From NCBI RefSeq assembly GCF_001183965.1, contig NZ_LFZV01000001.1, positions 229,925-293,924 of the forward strand: a DNA stretch of 64,000 nucleotides, given 5' to 3'. The notes under the pieces are model-generated. The model did no database searches. It was not told the DNA's origin and saw nothing but the letters and a program-made list of their open reading frames with translations. Positions 1 through 9,188 of the stretch are shown here, piece by piece. The translations under genes were made by a program, and so were the position numbers. Every line of letters begins with the position of its first letter. The stretch's first letter is position 1. Origin of the DNA: Bacillus sp. FJAT-27916. Lineage in GTDB: Bacteria; Bacillota; Bacilli; Bacillales; Pradoshiaceae.

Positions 1-57
1 GAAGTCCTTACATTCATGGAAGAGATGCTGCAAAATAATTTGGTCGCAGAGAAATAA
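1..57 (+). CDS. C-terminal end of an unidentified protein (partial)
   Basis: An open frame enters from the left edge and gives the last 18 residues of a protein (ending NNLVAEK) before a TAA at 55-57. An intrinsic terminator follows 40 bases later, which supports a real gene end on this strand. Too little is present to assign a function. It is upstream of mnaA and probably a separate transcription unit, because the terminator lies between them. Confidence 0.55.
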   Translation, partial: EVLTFMEEMLQNNLVAEK

Positions 58-96
58 AACCTGTCATTATATCATTTATATACCATCTGAAGAGAT

Positions 97-138
97 GGCT
101 GCCCTAATGTCCGAGTGGACTTTACGGCAGCCTTTTTT
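97..138 (+). terminator. Rho-independent terminator after the partial first gene
   Basis: GGCTGCC at 97-103 pairs with GGCAGCC at 126-132, an inner GTCC/GGAC pair extends the hairpin, and six T residues follow at 133-138. Confidence 0.85.
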
Positions 139-281
139 CATACATGGACGATGAACTAGGTAAACGGGATCAAAAAGTGTATAATCTTATCAAATGAAAG
201 GCTTTGCGTATAATCAGGTGGCTCCATCGGGCGGCCTACATTATACTTAAGGTAGCTTAGGTAAATAAGGGAGTGTGGATA

Positions 282-1424
282 ATGGGTGGAAAACTAAAGA
301 TTATGACCGTGTTTGGTACAAGACCAGAGGCCATTAAAATGGCTCCGCTAGTGAAGGAGCTGGAGAAATACCCTGAATACATAGAACCGTATGTCACCGT
401 GACTGCTCAGCACCGCCAAATGCTTGACCAGGTGCTAAATATATTTGAAATTAAACCTGACTACGACCTGAATATCATGAAGGATAAACAAACCTTAACA
501 GGAATCACGACAAGGGTGCTGGAAGGCTTGAATGAAGTGTTTAGGGAAGTAAAGCCGGACCTTGTGCTTGTTCATGGGGATACGACAACGACCTTTGCCG
601 CAAGCCTTGCTGCCTTCTATCAATCCATTTCCGTCGGGCATGTGGAAGCGGGACTTAGAACATATGACAAGTACTCCCCCTATCCGGAGGAAATGAATCG
701 ACAGCTGACTAGCGTTCTTGCTGACTATCATTTTGCTCCGACTAATCAGGCAAAGCAGAACCTGCTCAAGGAGAATAGACAAGAGAATGCGATTTATGTG
801 ACAGGCAATACAGCCATTGATGCTCTTGCAACAACCGTGCGAGAAGACTATCAGCATCCGGTATTGGAGAAGCTTGGAGAAGACCGCCTAGTACTGATGA
901 CCGCCCACCGTCGAGAGAACCAGGGGGAGCCGATGCGCCATATGTTCAATTCAATCAATCGATTGATTGAAAAGCATCCGGACATCCAAGTAGTCTATCC
1001 TGTCCATATGAACCCGGTTGTCAGAGAGCTGGCAGATGAGATTCTTGGCGATAATGACCGCGTTCATCTGATTGAGCCGCTTGATGTCATCGACTTCCAT
1101 AACTTTGCCTCCAAGGCCTATTTAATTATGAGCGATTCAGGCGGTGTCCAAGAAGAAGCGCCGTCCCTCGGTGTGCCGGTGCTCGTACTGAGAAATACAA
1201 CCGAACGGCCGGAAGGAATAGAGGCAGGCACGCTGAAATTGGCGGGGACAGATGAGGAGACCATCTTCTCCATGGCAGACGAATTGCTCTCAAATAAAGC
1301 GGAGCATGATAAGATGGCGAAAGCCTCCAATCCATATGGAGACGGACAGGCGGCAAGAAGGATTGTCCGGTCGATTCTCTATGCGAATGGGTTGGAAGTC
1401 GATCGACCTGAAGATTTTAAATAA
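282..1424 (+). CDS. mnaA: UDP-N-acetylglucosamine 2-epimerase (non-hydrolysing)
   Basis: This cytoplasmic enzyme interconverts UDP-GlcNAc and UDP-ManNAc, the ManNAc donor used by TagA for the wall teichoic acid linkage unit. The protein aligns by eye over its whole length with B. subtilis MnaA: N-terminal MTVFGTRPEAIKMAP, HGDTTTTFA, HVEAGLRT, TAHRRENQGEP and SDSGGVQEEAPSLG blocks are all present. An in-frame GTG at 273 directly abuts the AAGGGAG ribosome site, so I prefer ATG 282, nine bases from it, giving 380 residues. Its own terminator follows at 1437. The gene is convergent with the tagD gene to the right. Function is secure; the start is the only doubt. Confidence 0.95.
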   Translation: MGGKLKIMTVFGTRPEAIKMAPLVKELEKYPEYIEPYVTVTAQHRQMLDQVLNIFEIKPDYDLNIMKDKQTLTGITTRVLEGLNEVFREVKPDLVLVHGDTTTTFAASLAAFYQSISVGHVEAGLRTYDKYSPYPEEMNRQLTSVLADYHFAPTNQAKQNLLKENRQENAIYVTGNTAIDALATTVREDYQHPVLEKLGEDRLVLMTAHRRENQGEPMRHMFNSINRLIEKHPDIQVVYPVHMNPVVRELADEILGDNDRVHLIEPLDVIDFHNFASKAYLIMSDSGGVQEEAPSLGVPVLVLRNTTERPEGIEAGTLKLAGTDEETIFSMADELLSNKAEHDKMAKASNPYGDGQAARRIVRSILYANGLEVDRPEDFK

Positions 1425-1436
1425 GATTCAAGAGAA

Positions 1437-1472
1437 GATGCTCCCCGTGTGGTAAGGGAGGCATCTTTTTTT
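1437..1472 (+). terminator. Terminator of mnaA
   Basis: GATGCTCCC pairs with GGGAGGCATC (one bulge) around a short loop, followed by seven T residues. Confidence 0.85.
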
Positions 1473-1487
1473 CTCATCTAAATGAAA

Positions 1488-1534
1488 GCATCTGCAGTCA
1501 ACTCACTCTTATTTGAGTGAAAGACTGCAGATGC
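1488..1534 (-). terminator. Long hairpin at the 3' end of tagD copy 1
   Basis: GCATCTGCAGTC at 1488-1499 is perfectly repeated inverted at 1523-1534, and an inner TCACTC/GAGTGA stem sits at 1503-1520. Read on the minus strand it lies just past the tagD stop, with only a weak T tract (CTTTCATTT), so it could be a terminator or an RNA-stabilising hairpin. Confidence 0.65.
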
Positions 1535-1542
1535 TGTATGGA

Positions 1543-1938
1543 TTATTTGCTTACTGCAAGAAGATCATTCTTGATTTGTGTGGTTGAAATGCCTTCTGTG
1601 CGCGGCAGATAAACGACTTCACAGTGGTCCTTTAAGAAATCGAATTTCCCTTCCCAGTCATCACCCATGACAAATACATCAATCTGATGATCCTGCACAT
1701 CCTGTACCTTTTGCTCCCATGTATGCTCTGGAATAACTTCATCGACATAGCGGATGGCTTCGAGAATCATTTTTCGGTTCTCAAAGCTATGGTAGGATTT
1801 CTTGTTCTTCAGCTTATTGAACTCATCAGAAGAGATGGCTACAACGAGATAATCTCCCATTTCCTTTGCTCTTCGCAGTAAATGGATATGACCCCAATGC
1901 AGCAAATCAAATGTGCCGTAAGTGATTACTTTCTTCAT
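1543..1938 (-). CDS. tagD: Glycerol-3-phosphate cytidylyltransferase, copy 1
   Basis: TagD makes CDP-glycerol from CTP and glycerol-3-phosphate, the precursor used by TagB and TagF. The 131-residue protein has the nucleotidyltransferase signature HWGH at residues 14-17, the GTFD motif near the N-terminus, and RTEGISTT at about residues 113-120, all as in B. subtilis TagD. A GGAGG site lies upstream of the ATG. A second, very similar copy is at 3528, and the TagF-like gene lies between them on the same strand, so all three could serve one polymer. Each gene has its own terminator-like hairpin. Confidence 0.95.
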   Translation of the reverse strand: MKKVITYGTFDLLHWGHIHLLRRAKEMGDYLVVAISSDEFNKLKNKKSYHSFENRKMILEAIRYVDEVIPEHTWEQKVQDVQDHQIDVFVMGDDWEGKFDFLKDHCEVVYLPRTEGISTTQIKNDLLAVSK

Positions 1939-2110
1939 TACGATTAAATGCCTCCATTCTAGTTGTCTACAACTCCTATTCAGAGCTATAACAATAGTTA
2001 AAACTAATATAATATTCTAATTTAATATATACCCTATCATACGTAATTGGGATGAGGTCTGTCTAGAGAAAATCTAAAGGAAAATGGAGTGCGATTAGTC
2101 CATCCTTGCC

Positions 2111-2144
2111 AAAAGAAAAAAGAGCCAGATAAACTGACTCTTTT
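2111..2144 (-). terminator. Terminator of the TagF-like gene
   Basis: On the minus strand AAGAGTCAG and CTGGCTCTT form a stem with a five-base loop followed by a T-rich tract, 12 bases after the stop codon. Confidence 0.85.
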
Positions 2145-2156
2145 CAGGTAAATGAA

Positions 2157-3365
2157 TTAATCAAATACGGTCTCAACCACTTTTTTTGCCGCGTCCCCAT
2201 TCTCCCAGCTGCAGAATCGTTCGTAGAAGGCATCATAGTTAGGGTGAATCTCATGAGGATTAAGCTCTTTAATCGTTTGGATGACCTCATCTGACGTTTT
2301 CAATAGTGGTCCTGGTGCGCTGTCTTCGAGATTGAAGTAGAAGCCGCGTAATTGATCGCGGTATGTGTCTATATCATAGGTGAAGAAGATAATCGGGCGT
2401 CTCAGATTTGCATAATCAAAGAAGACGGAAGAATAATCGGTAATGAGAATGTCTGAAATCAGGTAGAGCTCGCTAATATCCCCATACAAGGAGAAGTCAT
2501 AGGCGAACCCTTCATAAGCGGATAGGTCGAAGTTCTCCGACACGAGATAATGCATCCTCAGAAGAATGATATATTCATCCCCGAGCGCTTTTCTCATCTT
2601 ATCTAAATCCAGTTTAATCTTGAATTTATATTTGCCTTTTCCGTAAAATTCATTATCGCGCCAAGTAGGAGCATATAAAATGACCTTCTTATCCTGGGGC
2701 AGCTGCAGCTTTTCCTTGATCTGCTCTGCGCGTTCCTCCATATTCGGGGCATGAAGCAGGTCATTGCGCGGATAACCGGATTCAATCAACTCCTTATTGA
2801 ATTGGAAAGCTCTTCGGAAAATGGCGGAAGAGTATTCATTTGGGGAGATGAGATAATCCCAATTGCTTGCTTCTCTGGTGAAATTCCGTTTATACCCCTC
2901 TGTTGTCGTATTGGGCATATGAACCTCATCCATATCATTAGCCAGCTTCTTTAATGGTGTTCCATGCCATGTTTGCACATAGATTGTGTGCTTTGGTTTA
3001 GGAATCCAAAGCGGCATCCGGCTGTTAACCACCCAATACTTTGCTTTCGCCAATGTGAATAGCCAGCCGAGCGATAGACGTTTCACGTAAGGGATGTTTT
3101 GGCGGTCAAATGATTCGGTATAGTTTTTGTCGACACTCCAAACTAGTTCGTATTCCGGTTTATTTGCTGCCATGTATTCATAGATGGCACGAGGGTTACA
3201 GCTATATTGTTTCCCAAGATAGCTCTCAAATACGACTAAATTCTTCTTGGGCGGCCTTTTGCTAATTAGGATAAATAAAGCTTTGTATGCCCTTTGTACG
3301 AGACCTCCATTTTTTAGAGCCCGGATGGCTTTGGCAATGATGTTCGGCTTATCGTTCGTGCTCAT
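2157..3365 (-). CDS. tagF: CDP-glycerol:poly(glycerophosphate) glycerophosphotransferase, TagF-like single-domain form
   Basis: Family members transfer glycerol phosphate from CDP-glycerol to the growing teichoic acid at the inner membrane face. The 402-residue protein carries the glycosyltransferase-B-like CDP-glycerol transferase domain: QTWHGTPLKKLANDM with His134, LISPN, GYPRND, YAPTWRD, RMHY with His272, and ITDYSS at 308-313. Wording of these motifs is closer to the catalytic half of TagF polymerases than to TagB primases. B. subtilis TagF is much longer, so the N-terminal domain is missing here. It is flanked by two tagD genes. TarF-type or accessory polymerase activity is the alternative. 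Confidence 0.85.
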   Translation of the reverse strand: MSTNDKPNIIAKAIRALKNGGLVQRAYKALFILISKRPPKKNLVVFESYLGKQYSCNPRAIYEYMAANKPEYELVWSVDKNYTESFDRQNIPYVKRLSLGWLFTLAKAKYWVVNSRMPLWIPKPKHTIYVQTWHGTPLKKLANDMDEVHMPNTTTEGYKRNFTREASNWDYLISPNEYSSAIFRRAFQFNKELIESGYPRNDLLHAPNMEERAEQIKEKLQLPQDKKVILYAPTWRDNEFYGKGKYKFKIKLDLDKMRKALGDEYIILLRMHYLVSENFDLSAYEGFAYDFSLYGDISELYLISDILITDYSSVFFDYANLRRPIIFFTYDIDTYRDQLRGFYFNLEDSAPGPLLKTSDEVIQTIKELNPHEIHPNYDAFYERFCSWENGDAAKKVVETVFD

Positions 3366-3496
3366 GTCATACTCCTTAATTACATAGTTAGTGTATTCTA
3401 ATACTGAATTTTATCACATTTTGCCTAGTAATGGTTGAATGTATACATTTGTTCTATGCATATCCTCATTGAAGCGGGTGATGATAATCTAGATAC

Positions 3497-3524
3497 AAAA
3501 AAACATCCGGTTAAAACCGGATGC
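3497..3524 (-). terminator. Terminator of tagD copy 2
   Basis: On the minus strand CATCCGG (with flanking G) and its complement form a stem around TTTTAA and run directly into seven T residues. The stem begins within a few bases of the tagD stop codon. Confidence 0.9.
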
Positions 3525-3527
3525 TGG

Positions 3528-3926
3528 TTATTTATTCGTAGCAGTAAACAAATCTTCCTTGATCTTCGTAGTTGAAATGCCGATTGTGCGTGGAAGATAA
3601 ACAACTTCACAATATTCTTTAAGGAAATCAAATTTCCCTTCCCAGTCATCACCCATAACAAAAATGTCGATATCATGGTCAATAACATCTTGAACCTTCT
3701 GTTCCCAAGTATTCTCAGGAATGACCTCATCCACATAGCGGATGGCTTCAAGGATCATTTTTCGGTTTTCGAAGCTATGGTAGGACTTCTTATTCTTTAA
3801 TTTATTGAATTCGTCAGATGATATGGCAACAACTAGGTAGTCGCCCATTTCTTTCGCGCGTTTCAGCAAGTTGATATGGCCCCAGTGCAATAAATCGAAG
3901 GTGCCGTATGTGATTACTTTCTTCAT
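3528..3926 (-). CDS. tagD: Glycerol-3-phosphate cytidylyltransferase, copy 2
   Basis: This 132-residue protein is a close paralogue of the product of 1543-1938, with identical HWGH and VMGDDWEGKFDFLK blocks. Differences include the C-terminal tail and the signature RTIGISTT, where copy 1 and B. subtilis TagD have RTEGISTT. The DNA also aligns throughout, with changes mostly at third positions, so the duplication is fairly recent but both copies are under protein-level constraint. A TAGGAGGA site precedes the ATG. It lies upstream of the TagF-like gene on the same strand, but a terminator separates them. Confidence 0.95.
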   Translation of the reverse strand: MKKVITYGTFDLLHWGHINLLKRAKEMGDYLVVAISSDEFNKLKNKKSYHSFENRKMILEAIRYVDEVIPENTWEQKVQDVIDHDIDIFVMGDDWEGKFDFLKEYCEVVYLPRTIGISTTKIKEDLFTATNK

Positions 3927-4090
3927 TATGGGTCTCCTCCTATGTCATTTATATAAATGGCATTTATATTCTAAAGGCTGTGAGACGATTGATGTTTTCA
4001 TGAACGTTATCCAATGGATGTACGTAACATATTTACTATCTTACGAAATATATACCCGTTTTGTCTAGGAATAATTAAATGGAAAAGAAG

Positions 4091-4117
4091 AAAAGCGCTC
4101 GAAATAAGCGCTTTTTT
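4091..4117. terminator. Hairpin after the LysM-NlpC/P60 gene
   Basis: AAAAGCGCT and AGCGCTTTTTT form a stem with a short loop. It has A/T tracts on both sides, so it can terminate the minus-strand endopeptidase gene ending at 4131, and read-through from the left. Confidence 0.8.
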
Positions 4118-4130
4118 GTCAAAAAATTTA

Positions 4131-5183
4131 TTAATACAAGCGTTTAAATGCGGAAAAATGTTTCTTGTAATAGGAATTATCTAAGCTGACAATCCTCACA
4201 CCGCTGTTATCTGCATTGATGAACTGATTATTCCCGATATAAATACCTAAGTGGGAGATTCCCTTCTTATATGTATTTTCAAAGAATACGAGGTCACCAG
4301 GCTTGGGTGTATTCACATAATAGGATCGATCATAATAGCCCTGGGCAGAATGACGGCCCATCTTATAACCAGCTTTATTGTATACATAATAGATGAAACC
4401 GCTGCAGTCGAATCCATTGATCGTTGTTCCGCCGAATACATACTTAATGCCAATTAGCTTCTTGCTTTCGGTTATGAGCTTGTTGACAAAGGCGCTTGAG
4501 CCGCTCGATACCTCCTCTTTCGCAGGAGTGCTTGGTTTTGTAGACGGATTGGATGTCGTGCCAGCAGAGAGCTTGAGCTTCTGTCCGACATAGATCCTGT
4601 CTGATTTCAGGTTATTCAAGGATTTAATGGAGGAGACGCTCATTCCATATGCCTTCCCGATGCCGCTCAGTGTATCACCGCTCTTCACGGTGTAGGTTGC
4701 TGTGCTGCCGCTTTTCGGCGGAGTGCTTTGCTTTGGCGGGTTATTCTTCACGGGCGTGCTTGTTGATTGTCCGGATACCTTCAATACTTGTCTAGGATAG
4801 ATCATTGTGTTCTTTAAATTATTCCAGGCAATAAGATTATTGACAGTGACCTTATGCTTGGAGGCAATCTTGGAGAGACTGTCCCCGGCAACGACCGTAT
4901 AGGTCTTAGCTGAACTGGATGAGCCTGAGCCGGTGTGGGCCTGCTTGTCCGGTTTAACTGCTGCCTTATTGTCAAGACGAAGAACTTGGTTCGGATAGAT
5001 GAGATCAGACTTTAGATTATTTAATTTCTTCAATGCTGCAACAGTGGTTCCGCTCTTATTAGCTATGGCTGATAGTGTATCGCCTTTTTTGATTGTGTAG
5101 GTTAGGGAATCAGCGGAAGCGGAACCGGCGTATGAAGTTGCCATAACGGCAACGGCAGCAAATGCGACTGCTTGTTTCTTCAT
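4131..5183 (-). CDS. Secreted peptidoglycan DL-endopeptidase with three LysM domains and NlpC/P60 domain (LytE-like)
   Basis: The enzyme probably cuts D-gamma-glutamyl-meso-diaminopimelate bonds in the wall. A signal peptide covers residues 1-24 (cut after ASA). Three LysM domains lie at about 28-70, 95-136 and 163-206, joined by Ser/Thr/Pro-rich linkers, each with the ...GDTLS...IYP/VGQ.L pattern. The NlpC/P60 domain fills 233-350, with catalytic Cys260 in FDCSGF and His311 in ISHLGIY. Architecture and length match B. subtilis LytE (three LysM); LytF and CwlS have more repeats, so I do not assign a symbol. The ribosome site AAAGGAG is about 13 bases from the ATG. It is divergent from the S8 protease. 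Confidence 0.9.
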   Translation of the reverse strand: MKKQAVAFAAVAVMATSYAGSASADSLTYTIKKGDTLSAIANKSGTTVAALKKLNNLKSDLIYPNQVLRLDNKAAVKPDKQAHTGSGSSSSAKTYTVVAGDSLSKIASKHKVTVNNLIAWNNLKNTMIYPRQVLKVSGQSTSTPVKNNPPKQSTPPKSGSTATYTVKSGDTLSGIGKAYGMSVSSIKSLNNLKSDRIYVGQKLKLSAGTTSNPSTKPSTPAKEEVSSGSSAFVNKLITESKKLIGIKYVFGGTTINGFDCSGFIYYVYNKAGYKMGRHSAQGYYDRSYYVNTPKPGDLVFFENTYKKGISHLGIYIGNNQFINADNSGVRIVSLDNSYYKKHFSAFKRLY

Positions 5184-5348
5184 TTCTACGACTTCGCTCC
5201 TTTCGGGAATTGTCTCCTATATTATAGTAACACAGGTAAAATATTGATAAAACATATTTCTACAGTAATGCGTAAAAAGTATCATGTTATTACTCTAATA
5301 GAATGGTAAAATAAAGGAAAATAGGTATTATATTGGAGATGAAGCTAC

Positions 5349-7262
5349 TTGAAAAGACTTATTTCCCTTATCGTGGCGCTGATTTTCTTGTTCGTGAGTC
5401 CAATGGCACATCTGTCATCAGCAGAATCTGTCGAAAGGTCTGTCAATGAGACTTCAGGCAGGGTTATCGTAAAGATGCAGAGCTTCCAAGGGATTACTCG
5501 CCTGCTGAAGGCTGGTGCGACCGTCCTAGCTGAGAAGGAGAAACTCGTCTCTCTTAAAAAACCAGTCAATCAATCGATGTCTGCCTTTTTGAAAGAATTA
5601 GAGAAACGTCCGGGTGTTCTTTATGCAGAGCCTGATTACAAGCTGACCCGCAGTGTGATCCCGAATGATGTGAAATATCGTGAACAATGGCATCATCAGA
5701 CCATTCAGAGTGAGAGAGCCTGGGATGTCACGATGGGCAGCAATCAAACGATTGTCGCTGTCATTGATGACGGAATGGATATGAAGCATCCTGACCTCAA
5801 AAATAATATCGTCAAACCATATAATGTTTTAACGAAAAATGCCAAAATTCCTGTCGGAGAGCATGGAACCCATGTCGGCGGAATCATTGCGGCAAGTGCC
5901 AATAATCGCATTGGAGGGTCTGGTGTAGCGCCAGGTGTCAAGGTCATGCCGATTAATGTCTTCGAGGATGACGCGGCCTATATATCAGAAATCATTCAAG
6001 GAATCGAATATGCCGTCAAAAACGGGGCAGATATCCTGAATATGAGCTTAGGGATGGAGTTCTATTCCAGAGCTCTTAATGAGGCAGTCCAAGCCGCTCA
6101 CAAAAAGGGAACGGTCATCATAGCCGCAGCGGGCAATACAGGCAGCTATTTGATTAATTACCCTGCTGGCTACCAGAATGTCATCTCTGTCGGAGCAACG
6201 ACCCAATATGACGTGATGGCTCGTTACTCCAATTACGGCAAAACCGTCGATATACTAGCACCCGGTACGGATGTACTGTCGACTCTTCCAAACGGAAAAT
6301 ACGGGGCCTATTCCGGTACCTCAATGGCCTCACCGGTCGTAGCCGGCGTCGCTGCGCTCATTTGGTCAAAGGAGCCGAAGCTGACGAATGCTCAAGTCGA
6401 ATATCGGCTTTTACAAACTGCCGCAAAGCTGAAGAACCCACGGACCGGAAAGCTGTATGAATACCCGCGGGTCGATGCAGCTAAGGCACTGAAGTATCAC
6501 CTGCTTGCCTCACCGAAGGTAACGGATATCACGGACAAGCATTCAAAGGTGAGTCTGAGCTATTCAAGCGCATTCCGCGGGACCATTTCTGTCACCGCTA
6601 ATGGCAAAACGGTGAAGAAAGCCGTTAACCATGGCACTGCCTTTAAAACGGCAATCGAGATAGGGAAACAAGCTGCAGGAAGAAAAATCACCATCAAGCT
6701 CATCGATCGTGAAGGAAATGAAAGCTGGCCGGTGACGAAAACCGTCAAGGATGTGACAGCACCGAATGCGCCGAAGGTCCAAGCTGTGGCTGATAATAGC
6801 ACCGCCATTTCCGGAACGGCTGAAGCCGCCTCGCTCATCACCGTAAAAAAAGGCAAGACAACGGTTGTGAGCGGCAAGGCGGATAAAGCGGGCAAGTTCA
6901 CCCTAAAGCTGAAATCAAAGCAAAAGGCCGGTACTGCCTTAACGGTCACAGCGGCTGACCAAGCAAAGAATGTCAGTAAGGAAGCGAAAGTCGTCGTAAA
7001 GGATAAGACTCCCCCTGCATTAGCGCAAATCAGCAAAATTACGGCGTCCACGACAAAGGTAACCGGCAAGACGGAAGCAAGGGCAAAGGTCATCTTGAAG
7101 GTTGGAGGCAAGTCTATAGCCAAAACGGTTAAAGCCGGCAAGGATGGCAAGTTCTCTGTGAAGATCAGTAAACAAAAAGCCGGCACAACCATTCACCTAT
7201 ACTTAACAGATGAGGCGGGCAACCAAAGCAAAGCAATTAAGCGAAAAGTTCTAAAAAAATAG
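5349..7262 (+). CDS. Secreted subtilisin-like serine protease (S8) with C-terminal Ig-like repeats
   Basis: The TTG start at 5349 is set by GGAG at 5335-5338; no ATG fits the signal peptide. Residues 1-25 form a signal peptide and about 33-95 an I9-type propeptide region. The S8 catalytic domain spans about 105-380, with Asp140 (AVIDDG), His172 (EHGTHVGG), the oxyanion Asn263 (AAAGN) and nucleophile Ser325 (GTSMASP). The remaining 250 residues hold two to three bacterial Ig-like (Big) domains rich in Lys and Thr, beginning near DVTAPNAP and DKTPPALA. The protein is probably exported and wall-associated. It is followed 67 bases later by the sortase substrate, possibly in one transcript because no terminator is seen between them. 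Confidence 0.92.
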   Translation: MKRLISLIVALIFLFVSPMAHLSSAESVERSVNETSGRVIVKMQSFQGITRLLKAGATVLAEKEKLVSLKKPVNQSMSAFLKELEKRPGVLYAEPDYKLTRSVIPNDVKYREQWHHQTIQSERAWDVTMGSNQTIVAVIDDGMDMKHPDLKNNIVKPYNVLTKNAKIPVGEHGTHVGGIIAASANNRIGGSGVAPGVKVMPINVFEDDAAYISEIIQGIEYAVKNGADILNMSLGMEFYSRALNEAVQAAHKKGTVIIAAAGNTGSYLINYPAGYQNVISVGATTQYDVMARYSNYGKTVDILAPGTDVLSTLPNGKYGAYSGTSMASPVVAGVAALIWSKEPKLTNAQVEYRLLQTAAKLKNPRTGKLYEYPRVDAAKALKYHLLASPKVTDITDKHSKVSLSYSSAFRGTISVTANGKTVKKAVNHGTAFKTAIEIGKQAAGRKITIKLIDREGNESWPVTKTVKDVTAPNAPKVQAVADNSTAISGTAEAASLITVKKGKTTVVSGKADKAGKFTLKLKSKQKAGTALTVTAADQAKNVSKEAKVVVKDKTPPALAQISKITASTTKVTGKTEARAKVILKVGGKSIAKTVKAGKDGKFSVKISKQKAGTTIHLYLTDEAGNQSKAIKRKVLKK

Positions 7263-7329
7263 AATAGTAATATTTGTAAATATGACCTATAATTATGTAA
7301 TAGAATGTCATTATTCAGGGGGATATGTA

Positions 7330-8556
7330 ATGAAACAGAAATGGTTGTTGCTAGTTGTGGGATTGATGCTGTTTACGTACTTGAAGCCGGCAGTTGGATT
7401 TGCCGTAACAGACGAAGCTGCACTGAAGGCATTTGTTCAGGAAGAGGGCTTCACAAGTGTAGAAGAGTTTGAGGACTTTTATGAATATTATTTTCTTGAA
7501 GAGCTTTCTGACGTCAAGACTGTGGATGAACTGAAAGAAATTCTTGGAGCGAGGATTACGAATAAGAATGTCGAAGAGCTGATTGTTTCCTATGGATATG
7601 GGAGCAAGCAGGAGCTGATCGATGAATTGATTGAGTATGGCGACATGGAAGAGGGCAGTACATTAGAAGAGACCTTCATTTATATCAATGCGCTTGATAT
7701 GCATCTCGATTATTACCAATCTCCAGATCTGACGCCAATCACAGATGAGAATTTGCAGGCGCTTCTCGATGATTACGAAATCACGCGCGAAGAGCTGAAT
7801 GCCATCTTGGATGAGATGGGTGAAAGCTTAGTAAACTTTACGTATATTGAAGATTTGGATTTATTCTTAATGGATTATTTTTATGATGATGAAGAATTTA
7901 TGGAGGATTTGCTTAGCGAAATCGCCGGCGACTTCGCAGAAATTGGTCTTACTGAAGAAGAATTAGAGAGACTGTTTGAGCATTTCATGCGTATAGCGGA
8001 GGAAGACGAGACGATTCTTGACCGTCTGTTCGCTCTTGAGGACCGCGTCAATCAATTGCCTGACTTCGAGAGTTCTGATGACCTGACAGAAGCGCAAATG
8101 AATGAAATCGTGTCTGTTTTTAACGAAATCTTGAATATCTTCCAGTTGAATGCGAAGTACTATCTTGTCAAAGGGGATTCTAAGCAGCCAATCACCTTAA
8201 ACGAGCTGATGCACCTCGAAACGACTAATGACGCGGACCTGCTTATCGAGCTGTATAATCTTCAAGGTGAATTCCTTGCAGACCTGCTCTTCACAGCAGA
8301 GCTCTTCGGTTCTGACGTCATTAAAGGAGAGGTCGGCAAGGTAATCAAACCAATCACCGAAGTGAAAGAAGAAAAGAAAAATCCGGTCAAGAAGCCAGTT
8401 AAAACGGTAAAACCAGTAAAGAAGGTAACGAAAACGGAAAACGGCGGTAAATTGCCTAATACAGCCGGCAACTACACAGAAGGCATTCTGCTTGGCGCTG
8501 CCATCGCTGGTCTTGGAGCAGGCATGCTTGTCTATCGTAAAAGGAAGTCCGCTTAA
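7330..8556 (+). CDS. Acidic LPNTA-anchored surface protein (processed acidic surface protein type)
   Basis: An in-frame ATG at 7282 has no ribosome site; ATG 7330 follows AGGGGGA by seven bases and begins a signal peptide (KQKWLLLVVGLML...). The mature part is strongly Asp/Glu-rich and looks helical. A basic Lys/Pro/Val linker leads to LPNTA, a hydrophobic stretch and the tail RKRK, a full sorting signal. LPxTA is the signal I associate with class D sortases, and such a sortase starts on the next base. It fits the family described as processed acidic surface proteins. The ligand or role is unknown; coverage of the wall and ion binding are guesses. Confidence 0.85.
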   Translation: MKQKWLLLVVGLMLFTYLKPAVGFAVTDEAALKAFVQEEGFTSVEEFEDFYEYYFLEELSDVKTVDELKEILGARITNKNVEELIVSYGYGSKQELIDELIEYGDMEEGSTLEETFIYINALDMHLDYYQSPDLTPITDENLQALLDDYEITREELNAILDEMGESLVNFTYIEDLDLFLMDYFYDDEEFMEDLLSEIAGDFAEIGLTEEELERLFEHFMRIAEEDETILDRLFALEDRVNQLPDFESSDDLTEAQMNEIVSVFNEILNIFQLNAKYYLVKGDSKQPITLNELMHLETTNDADLLIELYNLQGEFLADLLFTAELFGSDVIKGEVGKVIKPITEVKEEKKNPVKKPVKTVKPVKKVTKTENGGKLPNTAGNYTEGILLGAAIAGLGAGMLVYRKRKSA

Positions 8557-9147
8557 ATGAGCAAAGCCAGATTAACCCTAGTGTTGTCCATCTTGCTCAT
8601 CCTCACGGGACTTGGTCTGGTCGTCAAAAATAGCATACCCTTCTTTGTACAGGCTGATGTGCCTGAGGTGAAAGTAAAGGAAGAAAAGCCTGAGCCAAAA
8701 GAGGCACCGAAAGAAGCCGAACAAGAAGAACTGTACAGTGAATATCCGGGCATGGGAGAGACGTTCGGTGAATTGATTATCCCGAAGATCTCTGCCAGCC
8801 TGCCGATTGTCGAGGGAACGGATGAGGACGAGCTTGAGAGGGGCGTCGGCCATTATGCAAACAGCGTCCTTCCAGGGGAGAAGGATAACTCGGTTCTCTC
8901 AGGACACCGTGATACCGTCTTTCGCCGGCTTGGCGAGGTCGGGGTCGGTGATAAGCTCGTGGTGAAAACCACGGCGGGGAAATTTACGTATAAGGTAAGG
9001 CAAGTGCGGATTGTCGATGCGGATGACCGCACCGTCATCGTACCAAAGCCGCGCGCTACCTTGACCGTCACTACCTGCTATCCCTTTGACTATATTGGGG
9101 ATGCACCGGACCGGTACATTCTGGTAGCTACATTAATAGATGAATAA
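8557..9147 (+). CDS. srtD: Class D sortase
   Basis: This membrane transpeptidase should cleave the LPNTA signal of the protein encoded immediately upstream and attach it to the wall. The stop of the substrate gene and this ATG abut, so the two are translated as a pair; AAAGGAAG lies inside the substrate gene end. One N-terminal membrane anchor (residues 6-26), an acidic Lys/Glu/Pro linker (36-60), then the sortase domain with His117 (LSGHRD), Cys174 (TVTTCYPF) and Arg186 (DRYIL). The size of 196 residues suits the class. Class E is the less likely alternative. Confidence 0.9.
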   Translation: MSKARLTLVLSILLILTGLGLVVKNSIPFFVQADVPEVKVKEEKPEPKEAPKEAEQEELYSEYPGMGETFGELIIPKISASLPIVEGTDEDELERGVGHYANSVLPGEKDNSVLSGHRDTVFRRLGEVGVGDKLVVKTTAGKFTYKVRQVRIVDADDRTVIVPKPRATLTVTTCYPFDYIGDAPDRYILVATLIDE

Positions 9148-9151
9148 GAGA

Positions 9152-9188
9152 AAGAGCCACTTAATCATGATGTTTAAGTGGCTTTTCT
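9152..9188 (+). terminator. Terminator of the sortase operon
   Basis: AGCCACTTAA at 9155-9164 pairs perfectly with TTAAGTGGCT at 9173-9182, followed by TTTCTT. Confidence 0.85.

Noticed and set aside
6560..7192. 210-residue open frame antisense to the S8 protease Ig-like region
   Set aside because: It is hydrophobic low-complexity sequence created by the Lys/Thr/Ala-rich codons of the real gene on the other strand; it has no ribosome site.
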